Source: Diploscapter coronatus
Lineage: Eukaryota; Nematoda; Chromadorea; Rhabditida; Rhabditidae
Length of the DNA stretch: 64,000 bases
Direction: 5' to 3'
NCBI GenBank assembly: GCA_964036155.1
Contig: OZ038422.1
Span: 82,111,201-82,175,200, forward strand
Positions within the stretch are counted from its first letter, which is position 1. Each line of letters opens with the position of its first letter. Below the pieces are notes generated by a model that was not told where the DNA came from, searched no databases, and worked only from the letters and a program-made list of their open reading frames with translations. Position numbers and translations under genes: made by a program. Shown here piece by piece: positions 49,548 to 63,653 of the stretch.

Positions 49548-49972
49548 AAATAGCCTTCTTTCCTTGAACTTTGAGCTTCGTCAAACGTTTCACTTACTAT
49601 TGTGCAATTAATGGTTCAAATTGTAACATTCAGGGTTGAATTCGTAGTCATACTGCAGCTTTATGCTTAGCTGTATCATTCGTTAATCATGTTTGTTTTT
49701 TTAATCATTTTTTCCGGGGTTTCACTTACGCCAATGATGAATATCTCAGGCCATGTCATAATATTCGAATGCTCACGCAATTTCGATATTTGGGATCTAG
49801 AAAGAACTACGCAATGTGCAATATTTGAAGATTTCATAACTTTAAAAACCTTTTTAACTTTATTTTCGTATTTTTTGAAACACGTACCGGTTTGAAGACC
49901 GTGAAATATTTGGTTTTCCTTGAAATTCGAGTTTTTAGCATTACAAGAATTTGCAGTGATCCTGCTACCGAC
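49548..49972. other. Short spacer between IDI and SPCS3
   Basis: Same-strand spacer of 425 bases, T-rich in the middle, ending in TTTGCAG followed by a 16-base leader and the SPCS3 ATG. The size and layout would allow a nematode operon with a downstream trans-splice site. Confidence 0.4.
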
Positions 49973-51075
49973 ATGCACTCGATCTACTCCCGTGCAAATG
50001 CGCTCTTCGCTTTTACGCTGGTGAGTAAAATCCAATGAGAAATGAAAAACTGGTAAAATTTGAGTGGGTTCTCGCAGCAGTGACCGCGGCCTGTTTCCTG
50101 TCGACTGCATTCATCGACTACAACAACTCCAACGTCGAAATCACATTCAAGGAACCCAAAGTGTTAGTGATTTCTTGTTTTTTTCCTGAGAGAATACTTT
50201 CCTTTTCTATTAGTTGGCTTGATAATTGATTCAGTTCTTTTCAATTACAATGGTTTCTTTCAAGAAGGCGTTTTCCAAATTCGAAAATGAAGGAATTCTA
50301 TTTTTCAGTCGTTCTGTGGTGGACTATGCGAATAGCGATGAGAAGTCCGATCTGGGTCTGTTGGACTTCTCGATCAAGGCCGACTTCACGAACATGTTCA
50401 ACTGGAATGTCAAGCAGCTATTCCTCTATCTCGTCGCCGAATACACCACCAAGGAAAACGTAAGCTTGTACCCAGAAATTTAATTCCTTCATCAGCTCAA
50501 GAGAAGTCGATTTTGTACTGTAGACAATTTACTCGTCATATATTTTTCCTAACCAGATTTGCAAATTTTGAAATTTTGACACCTGAACCCCAAAAATGAT
50601 ACCCTATCCGCGAGTTCTGGTCTTTATTTGAAAGTTTGTTTCCAACTTAAATGCTTCCTAAATCTTATTTTCCCTATAAAGTTTTATCTTTATGACCATT
50701 TTTCAGGTTGTGAATCAAGTGGTGTTGTGGGACAAAATCGTGCTGCGCAGCGAGCGAGTGCTGATCGACGAGCGTCGTCTCAAACCCAAGTACTACTTCA
50801 TGGACGACGGATCGCACCTGCTCAATCACCAGAATATCACTCTCGTTCTTAGGTATTGACTTTTTTCTTTTTGTTTATTGTTATTCTGAAAATTTTACGA
50901 CATTTTCAAAAACATTTCAGCTTACATCATTTGAAGTCAAAAGAAAGTGATAGTTTTCAAATTTTGTGATTCCAGATACAATGTGATTCCGAACTCGGGC
51001 TATCTGCGTCTGTCGCAGGCGAGCGGTCAGGTTGCCGTCCAATTTCCAGGCACCTACACAACTGCCAGAAGCTAG
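49973..51075 (+). CDS. spcs-3: Signal peptidase complex subunit 3 (SPC22/23)
   Basis: Subunit of the ER signal peptidase that removes signal peptides from secreted proteins. Five exons: 49973-50020, 50065-50162, 50309-50459, 50707-50852 and 50976-51075, exactly 180 residues, the usual length. MHSIYSRANALFAFTL with the following hydrophobic run forms the single N-terminal membrane anchor. The luminal part has DWNVKQLFLYLSAEY-type sequence (here NWNVKQLFLYLVAEY), NQVVLWDKIVLR and NITLVLRYNVIPNSG. The first intron is only 44 nt and needs the acceptor TTGAG before TGGGTT; the stronger CGCAG a few bases later would bring a stop. Identity is certain. Confidence 0.96.
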
Positions 51076-51708
51076 ATATTCGAACATTCAACCCCCACCC
51101 TAAACATCAAACAAACAACTCGTAAAATTCACGACCCCTCACTTTGAGATAAACAATCTGATCCTAGTGTAGTGGTTGTGAGATGAGATCGCTATTTTAT
51201 TTTTATGAAAACCCCAAAACCATATCTCAGAAAAGTTCATTTTATGTTGTTTTCTAATTATTTTTTATTTATTATCTTCAACGCATTCTCGGGTTCATGG
51301 TCTGTTATTGATTTTTCTTTTGCTTGTTGGCTTTTTTCTCCATTTCAAATATTCTTTCTTTTCACTCGGAAAATGGTAACTTGTGATAATAATTCAAGGG
51401 ATTTTTCTTTCTAAAATACTTATTTTATTTCAAATAGGAAGCGAAATTAGTTCGTGGAGTGAGATCGAGTATTTTCCTGAATTCCAAAGCAATTTTGTTA
51501 GCAATTTTACAGCCGAAATTAAATAGTAATGAATAAAAATTATTTAATGGTTAACACAGTTATGCCTCAAGTAAATCTAAACTAATTCGAGGCTTTTGTA
51601 GTAGCTTCTTCGATTCCTGAGTTTCGGGATACCGATATTTTAAGGCTCGAAAATCGTAGAGAACAAAGAAAATCTAAACAAACTAAATAATGCATCAAAG
51701 TTCAGTCG
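51076..51708. other. Convergent intergenic region between SPCS3 and the PAP2 gene
   Basis: 3' UTRs of two convergent genes, AT-rich, nothing else seen. Confidence 0.4.
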
Positions 51709-53178
51709 CTAATTCTCCATGATTAGTGATATCTAAAAGGGCACTAATATGCAAATATGACTAACCATGCCAAGTGCAAGTGTTATGCCTAGTAAGCCAC
51801 CACCTGCTACATCCACGTATCTAAATAATGAGAAATATTATATTTCAGATAGCGTATCATCCAAAAAAATTTAGACTCGAAAATTCTGACCTTACTGGCA
51901 TATAAATATGCTATGAGAAGGGTTACTTTTTCATATCATTTTGCATGCCAGTGTGCCATATATTTCAAGTGAGCCCTTCCAATTGGACTTTATAAAGTGT
52001 TCAAACAATTAACCTATGTTTGTAATCCCTAACTCTTGATAGACAAACAAACATAGCGTAGATGAATATGGCCAATTGTAAAAAGGCCTTGAGTACGGTA
52101 GGCAGCCTGAAGCGACGATGGAGGTAATACTGAAGTTGCATTATTCGCTTTTCTAGCAAATACACAAGACATACAATTGCAAATGTAGCGAAGAATAAGG
52201 AGTGCGCCGAATGGCCTGATGGAAATGACCAATGCAAATCGGGTCGAGATTCTCCCGTGCATTGGAAATTCTCTATCATCGCATTTGATCCTGAATCTTA
52301 TTATTCAGGATTAAATTCGTCGTTTTTCATTTAGTTCAGTTTTTACCTAACGGACACAGCTTTTCGAGTTCTTCAGGCTGACAAATCGCAATGAAATTCG
52401 GCCTCAATCGGCTCGAAGTTCGTTTCAGAATAACCAGTGCCAGTGAAGTTGATTGAACTCCACAAACATCGAGAACTAAACTCGTAAAAAATATTTTCAT
52501 ACTGAAAAGTTGATTAGAAACCAAAAATGAAGGTGATCCGTAATATCGTCATTAAAATTTTCGTCGCCCTTTCATAATCAATCGATCTTCTTGATGAAGA
52601 TTTCAAATCAATTGTTATTTCACTAATTATAACCTAAAATCACGATTATTTGCTAGTAATTAAAGCAAGTATCCTACGATCAGTAGAATAGTAGTATAGT
52701 TTACCAGATGCATCATTTCACTTTCAATAGTATTAGGTCTCTCTGGATAACGAATTTCATCGTCATCACAGAAGAATATCTAAAATTAAGTTTTATCAAA
52801 AATTAGAAACAAAATCGAAACGGCAATTAATAAAGGTAGCACCGAAAACATCTATAGAATGATCATTATATGAATTTTCTGAGCTGAAAAGTTTGATATT
52901 CAGCACTCTATTACTAAATCCTTACTCTATACCTCATGGATAGACCGCTACCTGTTAATTAGCTTAAAATATCCATATTCGTTAAATTTTTGTGGTGCTA
53001 CTTTTATTAATGAAGATACTCGGTACTACTTTTATGAGTTGCCATGGAAATTTACCTGATCAACATATGGTAGTTGACTGGCAAAAACGTTCATAATAAC
53101 CAAAATGATCAATGACAGAAAAGTTACAAACAGTCTGCGCAACTCAACAGCTAACAATTGGCCGTTAAATTCATTCAT
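51709..53178 (-). CDS. Phospholipid phosphatase (PAP2/LPP superfamily)
   Basis: Membrane lipid phosphatase that dephosphorylates phosphatidate, lysophosphatidate or similar lipids. Seven exons (minus): 53056-53178, 52705-52779, 52522-52633, 52347-52475, 52014-52290, 51766-51820 and 51709-51732, 264 residues. All three PAP2 motifs are present: C1 KRTSSRLRP, C2 SFPSGHSAHS and C3 SRVRDYKHRYVDV with the catalytic His residues. IFFCDDDEIRYPERP between TM1 and TM2 is typical of LPPs. Six hydrophobic spans are expected. The protein is short at the C-terminus, ending ISLIMEN from a 24-nt last exon, which is the least certain part. An intron of 46 nt (52476-52521) is needed to keep frame. An acceptor just upstream of the ATG suggests trans-splicing. 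It is divergent from ATGL across a 4.7-kb gap. Substrate cannot be told from sequence. Confidence 0.92.
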
Positions 53179-56100
53179 AATTAGGCCTAAAATTCTTAAA
53201 AAAAAAAAACTCGAAAAACTTCAACTTGAAAATAGCGGGAAATGAAAACAAAGAAAAATAGATTCTGATAAGAAGAAACAAAGAAATCGAAAGAAAAGCT
53301 CGTGGAATTTGTGAATTCCAAGTGAGTAGAGCTTGGAAATTAAAAAAGAATTGATAAGACTGACGTGAAGCTTTCCTTCAAAAATCGAAAGAAGATGATT
53401 TACCGATATTCAAGGCAAATTTTACTATAATGAATGCAGAAAACCAATGGAATTCTTAGCAGACATCGTAATGTAGCAAAATGATAGCCATTGGATATTT
53501 TTACAATTCTTTGGTATCTCGGGTTTCATTTCTTTATGCCTCCTAAATTGTTATAATCTCATATTCTGTTTCTTTGCATCTCTTCAGTTTATTAGCATTT
53601 ATTCATATCTCTCCTGCTCCACCCCTCTTCGATCTTCCAAATTTCAGTGCGCGATTTACGAATTTCCCGCGCCAGACCCGGACTTTTCCATGCCGGATGC
53701 AAATTTTCGCCTGACATATTCGGCTCTTCTTATCAGCAAGCCTTTTTCTTCCACATGATATTTTCTCGATTTTCGAGTCTTTATCATCTCTTCCTTTCTG
53801 TTCTATTTCTTCATTTCACCTTCTCTGCCTTCGTATCACTAGACATTTGATCAATGCCTTTCAGTCTCGCAATCGCAATCAGAGTCGATTCCGAATCAGT
53901 TCCAGCTTCGCACAGACACAATCGTTTTTGTGCTTATCGTTCTCGAGTTATCACTAAACCACTCGACAATTATGATCACAAGTCCGAATAGCACAAATCG
54001 AATATGAACGCGCGAAATAGTTAGGAGGTGGCGAACTTATAGAAGTACAGGTTGACTAAAAATCAATTGAACTTTTATTTTTCTTCCTGCTGGATTTTCC
54101 ATCCTTACGCCACGAACACATGATAATATAAAAATAATAGCTCTTGAAATTTGTTTACAGTATAGGTTAAAGTCATAAATGCTCGGCTCAGACTAGTCTG
54201 TTTTAATCGTGAATCTGGATTGTTTTCAATCTTCACTTTCCCATCATCAAACGAGCAAAGAGCATACAGAATGACGCGACGCTGCAATGTGACTTGGCGA
54301 GTCGATTTCATATCAAATTATTGATTGATTATCAGACAATATTCCGTAATTATCATTCCTGCCAATCAACTAATTAGACAAGTGTTAGGCGTGACAAAAA
54401 TGGACTTTCCATTTTTATCCACGTTATCTCTAATCTCGATATCCGGTCAGACACGCAGAGTTTTCACTGTGAGATGTGGATCTAATTAGTCATGTCATTC
54501 GTCGAGCTTTTGGTCGAAAATGTATCATTTCTTATTTCCTCCATCATAAACTATTGCCCTTTCATTTATTAGAGACAGGTGTCAGGTATCTTTTTCATCA
54601 TCTTTCCAACTTTCCATATCTTTTTATCATAATTTTCCATCTTTTCGTCTTTTAAATGATTGCTATTTCGCACCACGTGACTCTGTTTCTCTAAATATCT
54701 CTCTCGTCTCCTCTCAAGTGATAGATTGATAATTGATAACAAAGGAGAGGGGAGGGATAATTTCAGTATAAGTGCTGCTGGCTGGTGGCATGTTTCGGTC
54801 TTCCATGAGAGAAGACGGGCCATTTGCCAATAAACACGTGCCGTTTCTCAAGACATTCTCACGAAAAATTGCCCTTCCCATTCTCATTCCTCTACATTTC
54901 TCGCTCATTTTAAGTCTTGCTTGACTCTTGGTTCGTTTGATCTAAACTACCGTAACATTTCTGAAACGAGACAATTATTGATTTTTTCCTGAAAATATCT
55001 ATCTTTTCAAATTTTATCACAACTTGCTATTGCTTCTGCCTTATAGTTCCCACGATTTTCCCAGACAAGGAAAAGTACGATATAAATTCCAGTTTTCTTA
55101 TAATTTCGGGAAAACCGCTAAAAGTTCTTGCTTGTAACTTCTCCCAGTTGATATCAGGAATGATAATGTGGAGTTTCGCTTTCCAAATTAGTAAACAAAG
55201 CTTCATCTTTTCTCGGGATGCTAAAGCACTCGAGAACTTTTCTTATCACTAAACTTTTATTTTCGAAGTATTTTTTCTTTATTTTCACCGATTGATTTTT
55301 CTCGAATTTTGCGAGATGTTTTGAACCTGAACTCTAATGTTTTAGATATTGTTTTTATAAGCTGTTTACGATTCTTTATCACTGATCATTTCATTCTATA
55401 AATGCCAAAGATGAGGTTTTTTTTCTAAGTCTATCGCTCATTTTTGGTTCAAGGTTCGAGTGATATTTGAACTGATTTGGGTCGGTTTTTTTATTAATCC
55501 AACTTTTGCAAGACTTATGACTGACCAATGGATGGATGGTCTTGCACAAAATGCATTGGCCCACAGTCCTTATCGGTCACGTTTCGCCGTTCTAAAATTA
55601 GGCGCTCCACTTTATAATTCTCACTTTGTGCAGAAAATTCTATAGATTTTCATATCATACTACTTGAATACTATTGATTCGAAAGTTTACTATCTAGAAG
55701 CACGTAGATGAAATTCCCCCATCTCCGCTGCTCAAAACGCTGTAAACGTATGTGTAGAATTTGATAGAAGGTGATCTTCGTGAAGTGATCAAAGGTGCAG
55801 AAGTCACAAGATCATTCGGCATCAAAAGCTTCCATTATTTTTTATCGAAATTCTCGTCTTCATTAAACTTCATTCCTCAGAGTTTTGAAACCTCCTATTT
55901 CAAAATCCTCCATTTCCGTGAATCAGCAATCTTCGCAATGTTTTGTACTCTGCACTAAAACTCAGCATTTCTAATCGACTTATTTCTTGGCGTTGCACAT
56001 TCCGACTTCAATCTAGTCTGAAATATCTCGAGCCTGGTTTGCAATGGCATCTTTTATCATAGGATTGGAGATTTTCGATGCTCTCTGACTCTGTGAATTT

Positions 56101-57873
56101 GTTGGCAGGCAGAAACAAGAAACGAAGACTGACCGACCTAGGGACATTCCGAATTGCAAAATCACCCCATTTTCCACCCGATCAGCAAACTTTTTGTACC
56201 GTTCCATTTAGAAATTTCGGAAATTAATCATTTTATGGCGTAATTCATCATATTTTGCAAATTTTGTGGAACATCTTTTCTGGATTGGGTTGCCTAAAAT
56301 GGAATCATTTTTAATTTGCCTGTTTTTGTTTATCATTTATCAGTTAGTCATTGGCAGTTACCACGGCGTAGTGCAATCAATTTCATTGTCGATGAGAGTT
56401 GACAGTTCATTTCGCGTCACTTCTAGGCTTTGTTGATTTCGTTCTAGAAATGTGGGGTAGCGACAACTCAATTTCTACTCAGATTCACAGAGTTTAACCA
56501 ACGGATAACTTCATCTTCAAATAGAATTGTGGAAGATTCTGAAGGTGTGATGCGATTAGAATGGGCATTACCATGGTGCCAGACTAGACAGAAATTGGTA
56601 GGTAGCATGTTTTGCAAACAATAGGTCTTTCCATTCATCATCAAGTCAGTGACGCAGAGTAGTCATTCTCTTTGTTGAGCTCAGATTCTTTTGTTTCGAA
56701 CACATGCACGTCTGTATTGTGTTCACTTTGTGATGAAAAATGCGAAAACGTTTTAGCATTAGAAATCACATTCATGGGGAAAATCGTTTCCGATCATTTT
56801 GTTCTGGAATAGTGTCCTCTAAATTTGATACCAAAATGATTCTCTAGACTTTAAAGAAATTATATGAGAATCATCTTGTATTTACTTTATTGGTTACACT
56901 ATTTTTCAATAAGAATTTTGATTCCATTCCTACCTATCTTATTCATAATTCCATTTTAAAACTTCTTATTTTTTATATCTAATAGGAAATTTGTTTTTTA
57001 CCTAAGCTCATGGTTTGCACTTCATTTCAAGCCATTATGTTGATAGGCAAAACTGTCGCGCGTGATTCGACACATGCATTTGTCTGAAGGAAGGAACTGA
57101 AGACACTTCTGAACGATAAAAGATAATCTACTAATCGCCGTCAATCAATTCACGAGGCTTATTGACAGGGTATTCGGAAAAATCACTTCTCTCCCTTTCT
57201 GAAGAATAGAAGTTGAAAAACAGGCTGAAATATTCTACTCTTTCATTTTCTGTAACCTTTCTTCTCATGTCTGATATAATTATCACAATTCCACCTTCTT
57301 CAAACTGATCGTAAAAATCATCGATTAGTGATAAATTTCTTCGTCGCTGAGGAGATTGTTATAATTAACTGAGATTTCCTTCTATCTTATGAACTTTGAA
57401 ATTTATTTATTGTTTTTTTTTTCATTTTTTAAAAGTTTTTCGTGAAATTTACCTGAACTATTCATTTTCTTTTGTAATTGCCAGAAGTGACTTCCTGCCA
57501 TTATTCATCACCGTTTGCATCGTACGATTTGTTTTGTCTGATCACCTGACCTCTCATTCTCTCTCCTCCTCTCCCCCTCTTTGTTTCTGTTTATTCATAC
57601 TTCCTCTTTTTCTCTTACCCCTCTCCTTCCCACGTGCTCTCTCTCATTTTCACATTTGCATTCTTGACTTTTGATCTCCTCGTTCATTATGACACTTGTC
57701 TTTATTTGCCTAATTTCGAAACTCGCTTTATCGATCGACTTTTCGTACTTATTTACTATCAGAGCGTTTTCCAGATTCCATTTTTAGTCGCGAAATTGGA
57801 GTTTCGCGCCATTTTTCTTTATTTTTTCAAATTTCTTGATTTCAGGAAGAAAACACTAGAAGAGAAGAGCTCT
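53179..57873. promoter_or_regulatory. Divergent upstream region of the PAP2 and ATGL genes
   Basis: No coding exon recognised in 4.7 kb. Three CACGTG E-boxes occur at 54674-54679 (context ACCACGTGAC), 54835-54840 and 57631-57636. A strong pyrimidine tract runs about 57555-57640. ATGL's leader acceptor (GATTTCAG) lies at about 57838-57845. An upstream first exon or promoter for ATGL could be anywhere in this region. Confidence 0.4.
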
Positions 57874-60800
57874 ATGTCACAGGTTTCGAACAGGCCGGAC
57901 TTGATGAATTTGTCATTCTCCGGATGCGGCTTTCTGTGCGTCTACCACACGGGAGTCGCTGCCGCCATCAAGGTATTTTTAAATATATTTTTTTCTTTGA
58001 CTGTTCAAGTAAAATATATTTCTTTGAAAGACTTTAATCGACTATATCTCGATAAAGCTTCTCTCTAAAGATAGCATTTCGAAGGAGATATTTTGCGTTG
58101 TTTTGATCAATAGTCCTCCTTCAGTCATTCTGACAGTTGTTTTGGGGGTTAAAGTACGCGAATTTGAAGGTCGTTTTACAGGAGAATTGGGTTGAATTGG
58201 AGAAAAGTCCTCACGAATTACCTTCAGCACGTATTTGAGAAAGTCGAAGTAAGATCTGATGACCTTAATCTTTGGAAACTACGCTGAAATGGGACATTTT
58301 GCAGAAATTAAAAATTTTTCTTCTTGAAAATTGAAATAAAATCGAATAAAACATTTTTTAAAATACAATTTGGAGGAATATGCTCCGCATCTGACGCAAA
58401 ACCGAATCTCCGGAGCCTCTGCAGGCAGTATCATCGCTGCAGCGCTGCTCAATGGAATCTGCATTTCACAAACCACCAGCACCATTCTCAAAGTCGTTAC
58501 GCAGGTATATTTTATTTCATAATTTCGTCATGTTCTATTTAACTATATTTTCCCTCAGTTTTATACTTGTGAAGAGCATATTTTAAAATATAACATTTTA
58601 AGATTATTTTATAAGAGAAGCTAACGCAGGATTTACTTGAAAATGTTGTACAGCCTTGGAACAAAAATGGTGTTGATAAAGAGAAAAAAGTGGCCGCTTC
58701 TCAAAAACCAGACTTTACCAATTTCAGGCGAATAAACGCACCCTCGGTCCGGTGAATCCGCAGTTCAACCTGCTCGAAATCGTTCGAGAAGAAGTCGAGA
58801 AAACGCTGCCTCCGGACGCGTACAAAACCTGCACAAATCGACTGTTCATCTCTTTGACTCGCTGGGCCGACAGGGAGAATGTGATCGTATCCGAGTACTG
58901 CTCCAATGAGGACTTGGTTGATGTGGGTTTTAGAAGCAATTTTTTGAAAAATAAAGTGAACTATTCACAAACTTTTCATATGAGTTCGTAAATGCATTTA
59001 TTTTTATCGTTGAAAATATACCTCGAACATAAACGAAGAAGAATATTTCGAGAAGGAAGTACACATGGTTTTTAGGCGATAATGTGCAGCTGTTTTATTC
59101 CATTCTACTGCGGCTTCTCTCGGCCGAAGTATCGCGGTGTGGAGTACATGGATGGCGGACTGTCGAACAACCAGCCCGTCTACGACAGACACACTGTCAC
59201 AGTCAGTCCATTCTCGGGGGAAAGCGACATTTGTCCACCAGACTGGGATAGTGCGAGGTAGATTTTATATTTATTCTGGAAATTCGCTTATTCATTTCAG
59301 GTTTCGCCCTTTTTATCTTATCAAAATTGCGTTTTTTCCTTCTAAATTTGGAGAAATCCTCGATATTTTCAGTATGTTCGGTCTGTATTTCCATCGCACT
59401 TCAGTTCGCCTGACCACGAGGAACATGTTCCGATTGATGGCTTGTTTCCTGCCTCGCAATGCTGAGGACTGCGCTAAAATGTGTCTTCAGGGGTTCGAAG
59501 ATGCTTTGCGCTTCCTCACCAAAAATGGTAAATAGTTTAGTTGTCTAAAAGAATATTTTTTACACATGCAATTTTCTTTCCACTCCAGGCCTTGCTCCCT
59601 GCATTCGCTGTCTGACAATCCTGACGAACACCGAAGGAGCGGTGTGCCCTCTGAGCGATGCGGAACTCAGCGGATCAGGAAATGCACCAGGACCTTCGAA
59701 GAAACCAAGGAAACGAACGCCAAGTCAACGGTAATTTTTTATCCATTTGGAAAGGGAACGAGAAAGAAACTTGCAGAACGAACTACGACTCTGACATGGA
59801 GACGTGCTGCGAGAGCGAACACGTCTACAACACGGGAGTGCATTCGGTCGTACCGCCGCTTTTGATGAAGCGTGAGATTTTCTGAGAATACCCCAATTTT
59901 CATATAAATGCTAACGATAATTCGGAACTGTTACAACTTGAAGAGATCGTATGCACAATGAAAGAACTTTCTCTTGCTCTCTCCTCACGCTAGGGAAACG
60001 GTCACTGCATACCAAAGATGTTGGTGCGCAGTGAGATACACCTCTCACGCTACACCCTACTTTCTTAGGTTGTGATGTTTTAGAGTAGTCATAAAATAAA
60101 CATTGAAGATAAAGATTCTAAAAATAAATTTTAAACTTTCAGCATTCACCGAAGCGATCGCAGCAGAACAATCGATGTTCGCGTACCTGTTCTCGTTTCG
60201 AATCATGAAGCTCGCCAGAACCGCTTTCGGGTTGAGCGTTCTCCCCGTCGATGTTGCTGTTCTCCTCGCTAAAAAGTTGGATTTTGATTCTTTCTGAAGA
60301 GAATAACTGGATTGCAGCATTTTGACTTGGCTTTCTGCTGTAGCTGCACCTCCTTGGCTCGTGCACAAACTTCAACAATTGTCGCATTTCATCCTCAACG
60401 AAATTGGCACGCAGCAGAGTCGCTACACCAAGTAGACAGTTTATCTGATTTGTTTCTATAAGCTCTTTAAGTGCTAGTTGGGATATTACGTGTTCATCAG
60501 ATTCTTTTATTTTAATTTTTTGAGAGAATCGGAATTTGCAGGTTCTCATGTCACATGTCAGTGATGGAATTCGATTCTGCTCAGCCCCAGAAATATGACG
60601 AAAAAGACTTCGAAATGATCGAAATGAGTGACGATGCAAAGCGGGAGCTGGAGATGATCAAGGAGGTCGAAAGAAAGAAGAAAGGGGGAGTCGATTTGGT
60701 AATTGCATCTTCTCCCAAATAAAATAAGGATCTTCCAATTTAAGCAGTGCAAAGACTCGGCTGCGAAGAGGAAACTGTCGAAGCACTCCTCATTCGACGA

Positions 60801-63653
60801 TGCTTCCGGAAGAAAGTCAGATTCGCCTTCTGGATCGAAAACACCATCAACGTCTTCTGCAGTCGCTAAGGATTGGACTTACATGGCAAGAAAAGGGAAT
60901 TTTTCAACAAAGACTAATCTTACTTTATTTTCAGGATGACGTTGATTCACTGCAGCACGTAATTAAATATTCTCAGCAGCACGACGCCATGTACGAGTTC
61001 CACTACTACGATGAGAATAATAAGGTGCGGTAGTAGAATTAAAATCGCTTATAGAAAACTCATCATGTTTGTCATTATCTTATGCGCTATTTCATTGTCA
61101 AAACGTGTATATAAGCTTTTCAAAATGCCAAAATCGACATAACTCGTTTGGTGAATTTTTTATCCAAACCGAAATCCAATGCAATTTTAGCTTATTGCAT
61201 AGTGCGATTACGTTTCCCCTTCTAATTTCGATGATTTCAGCTGAAATCCTTCGAGCTCTTCAACATGGCCGATCCAACGAAACGGCACACCTGTCATTCG
61301 AGCATCGACTCGCCCAGGTGTGTTTCGGTAAGGATATCGTTATTTTTCACGGAAGAAGATTACCCTGTTTGTAGACAGTTCTGGAAGAGTGCGAGCAACC
61401 CGAACCGATAGGTTGTTCGATGCGAAGAATGGGAGCTCCATTTCATTTGTCCACTCAATCACTGCCTGTTCCACTGCAGCAGCATTCGCTCAGATCGGTA
61501 AACAAGCCTTCCTGAAAGTTAAAAAAGTTCAACCAGCTATTGCCAATGAATTGAAAAGTTTGATGATTATCAATTGAACATGAAACCTGTTGAAACGTTT
61601 CGAATGAATAATCTATCTTTAAGATCCCTGCCTCCCCCGAGCCTTTAGTCGATTCAGTCGAAAGGACGTCGACTTCTCCTCCAGACGTGGATGAAGTCGA
61701 TTCGGGTTTGTCGGGAATGGACGCACATCCGAGGACTTCCATATCGTCAAATTCATCCCACAAATGGGACAGACAATCCACTTCTAATGCTTATAGGTAA
61801 ATTCAAATTCATCTAGGAACCTATTTTCTAATTATTGTTTTTTCAGCCGCCGCGATGCGTGTTGTTCCCCGGTGCGTCATTTCTCCTCTACAAACTCAAA
61901 CTCAGTCCGCTCCTTGAATAGCGGGGCCACATCTTCGGCATCGACTTCAGGTAAAAAAGTTCGTTGATTTTTCAAGGCTTTATGTCGAATTTCAGGAACA
62001 CTTGTTTCTTCTGGGTCTAGGAAGTCGCACGTTCAACGCAGGCACACCATGGCCACGAGCTTACCATTTAATCGGTAAGCTGAGTGAACAAATTGTTAGA
62101 AGTTCGATTATTTGAAAATATCTGAATGAAAGAAGAGCATTTCATTTTATCAGTTTTTCATATTTTCGCTGCATTCTTCTGAAAATTCTTCGACAGTTTT
62201 CTTTACTAGAAGGTAAATTTTTAGAAAGCATTCCATCCTCCAACCCATTTCGTCAGTCAAACAGCAGCAACAGCAACAGCCGCGCGGTCTTCCCTCCCTC
62301 ATTTCCTCTGACTCAGAAGCTGATGGGGGAGAGAAGCTGTTCGTCCCGAGCAGACGATTCAGAAGGACGTCGAATGACTACGATGCTGGACAGGAGGAGA
62401 GTGATGAAGAAGAGGAGGAAGAGAAGCAGGAAATTCAGACGCAGAGGAGTTGCAAGCACAGTAAGGAGGAAACTAACGTTTAGTATTGAAGAATAGGGTA
62501 TATTTTTTACAATTTCTTTCATTATTTAAAAAATATCTGAATAATACGATCAAACATTCCCTAAATCTAGGATAAAAAATTCAGTTTTAAAAAATCTGAA
62601 CCCTGAAATTTTATTTGTTATTTGGGTAAAATAAGTGCAGCCATTTTCATCTTCATTTGAAACAGTTTCTGGCTAGAGTTCTTCTGTAAGTATATTGAAT
62701 TTTCTGAAATCTTTCTTTAGTTGCACTTTGTAGCTTTGTGCAACTTCATTTTGTTTTCAATTATAATGGCCTTGTTATTTGTAGTTTTTGGTTGTAATTG
62801 CAAAGAATTACGATATTCATCGGACTACGTTTCTTGTCAAGGAATATCTCTTCTTTGGCATATTACGATGTTCCTTCCGTTCGTTTTCTCAGCCAAATTC
62901 AATCGACTATTGCTTCGCGATCTCAGGGTTTCATATATCCGATGGATTTATTATATTTTTCCTGTTTTTGTTGTACATAGGATTTTGTCATTAGTCCACA
63001 CATGCAACAGGGTCAAAGTCATCATCAGTCACTAACCCAAATCTACTAAATTATCATTTCTTTTCCTCTTTATTAGAAATGCTATTTTTCGTAAAACTAA
63101 TAACTGATTCCTCGAGTTTCTGAAATCTGTTGCGTTTTGTATAAAGGTTTTGCGAGTCTTTGAAAATCTGCCTAAAATTTACGCAAAATTCAAAACTAGT
63201 AACGATTTTCAAATTGATCTTCGTCTTCGCCGTGTAAATAAAGAAATTGCTAATTTTTTTTTTTTTTAATTTTATCTTCTTGTAAAATGCTTTAGCTTGA
63301 CATAGCTTGAATGAATGAATGAATGGCTTATCTGTCTTTTCCTAGCAATGCTACCTAAATAGCATTGCCATTTCGCTAACATTCTAAAATGAGATAATTT
63401 TTACAAGGTAATTTTGTATAGTGAAATGACATCGCGACTCAGGCATATTGGTTCTGTGGAGTAATTTTGTTCTTTTGCAGTCTGGTTCGATGGTCGAGTC
63501 GTTAGGAGCCCGATTTTTTGCTGGCGAAGGATGGAACACTGGAACGGATCGACTCCTGGAGGCACTCAAATGACAACGCTTTGGAAGAGGATGCCACAAG
63601 TCTGGTTACTTGCTTCGTTTCATTTTTCTACATTTCATTTTTTTGTATTTTAA
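57874..63653 (+). CDS. atgl-1: Adipose triglyceride lipase-type patatin-domain lipase
   Basis: Hydrolyses the first ester bond of stored triacylglycerol at lipid droplets. Nineteen exons from 57874 ([15 protein letters not shown]) to about 63653; the last five catalytic-side exons are certain, the end less so. The patatin domain holds the oxyanion loop SGCGFLC, the nucleophile S48 in GASAG and the catalytic D167 in MDGG, at nearly the human positions (S47, D166). [13 protein letters not shown] follows. The later half is a long Ser/Asp/Glu-rich tail with basic patches, a Q6 run and an acidic stretch (62225-62460), likely a regulatory region. The model gives 868 residues, longer than the human enzyme (about 500). 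Intron 60886-60934 has the donor GCAAG. The last exon (63481-) is phase-consistent as drawn. Its frame reading [17 protein letters not shown] would need an unseen intermediate exon. Confidence 0.92.
60003..60033 (+). other. Small hairpin in an ATGL intron
   Basis: CACTGC-AT-ACCAA-AGATG-TTGGT-GC-GCAGTG forms a near-perfect stem. The sequence CTCACGCTA occurs on both sides (59985-59993 and 60044-60052), as if a 50-base piece had been inserted. Both features may be chance. Confidence 0.35.
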
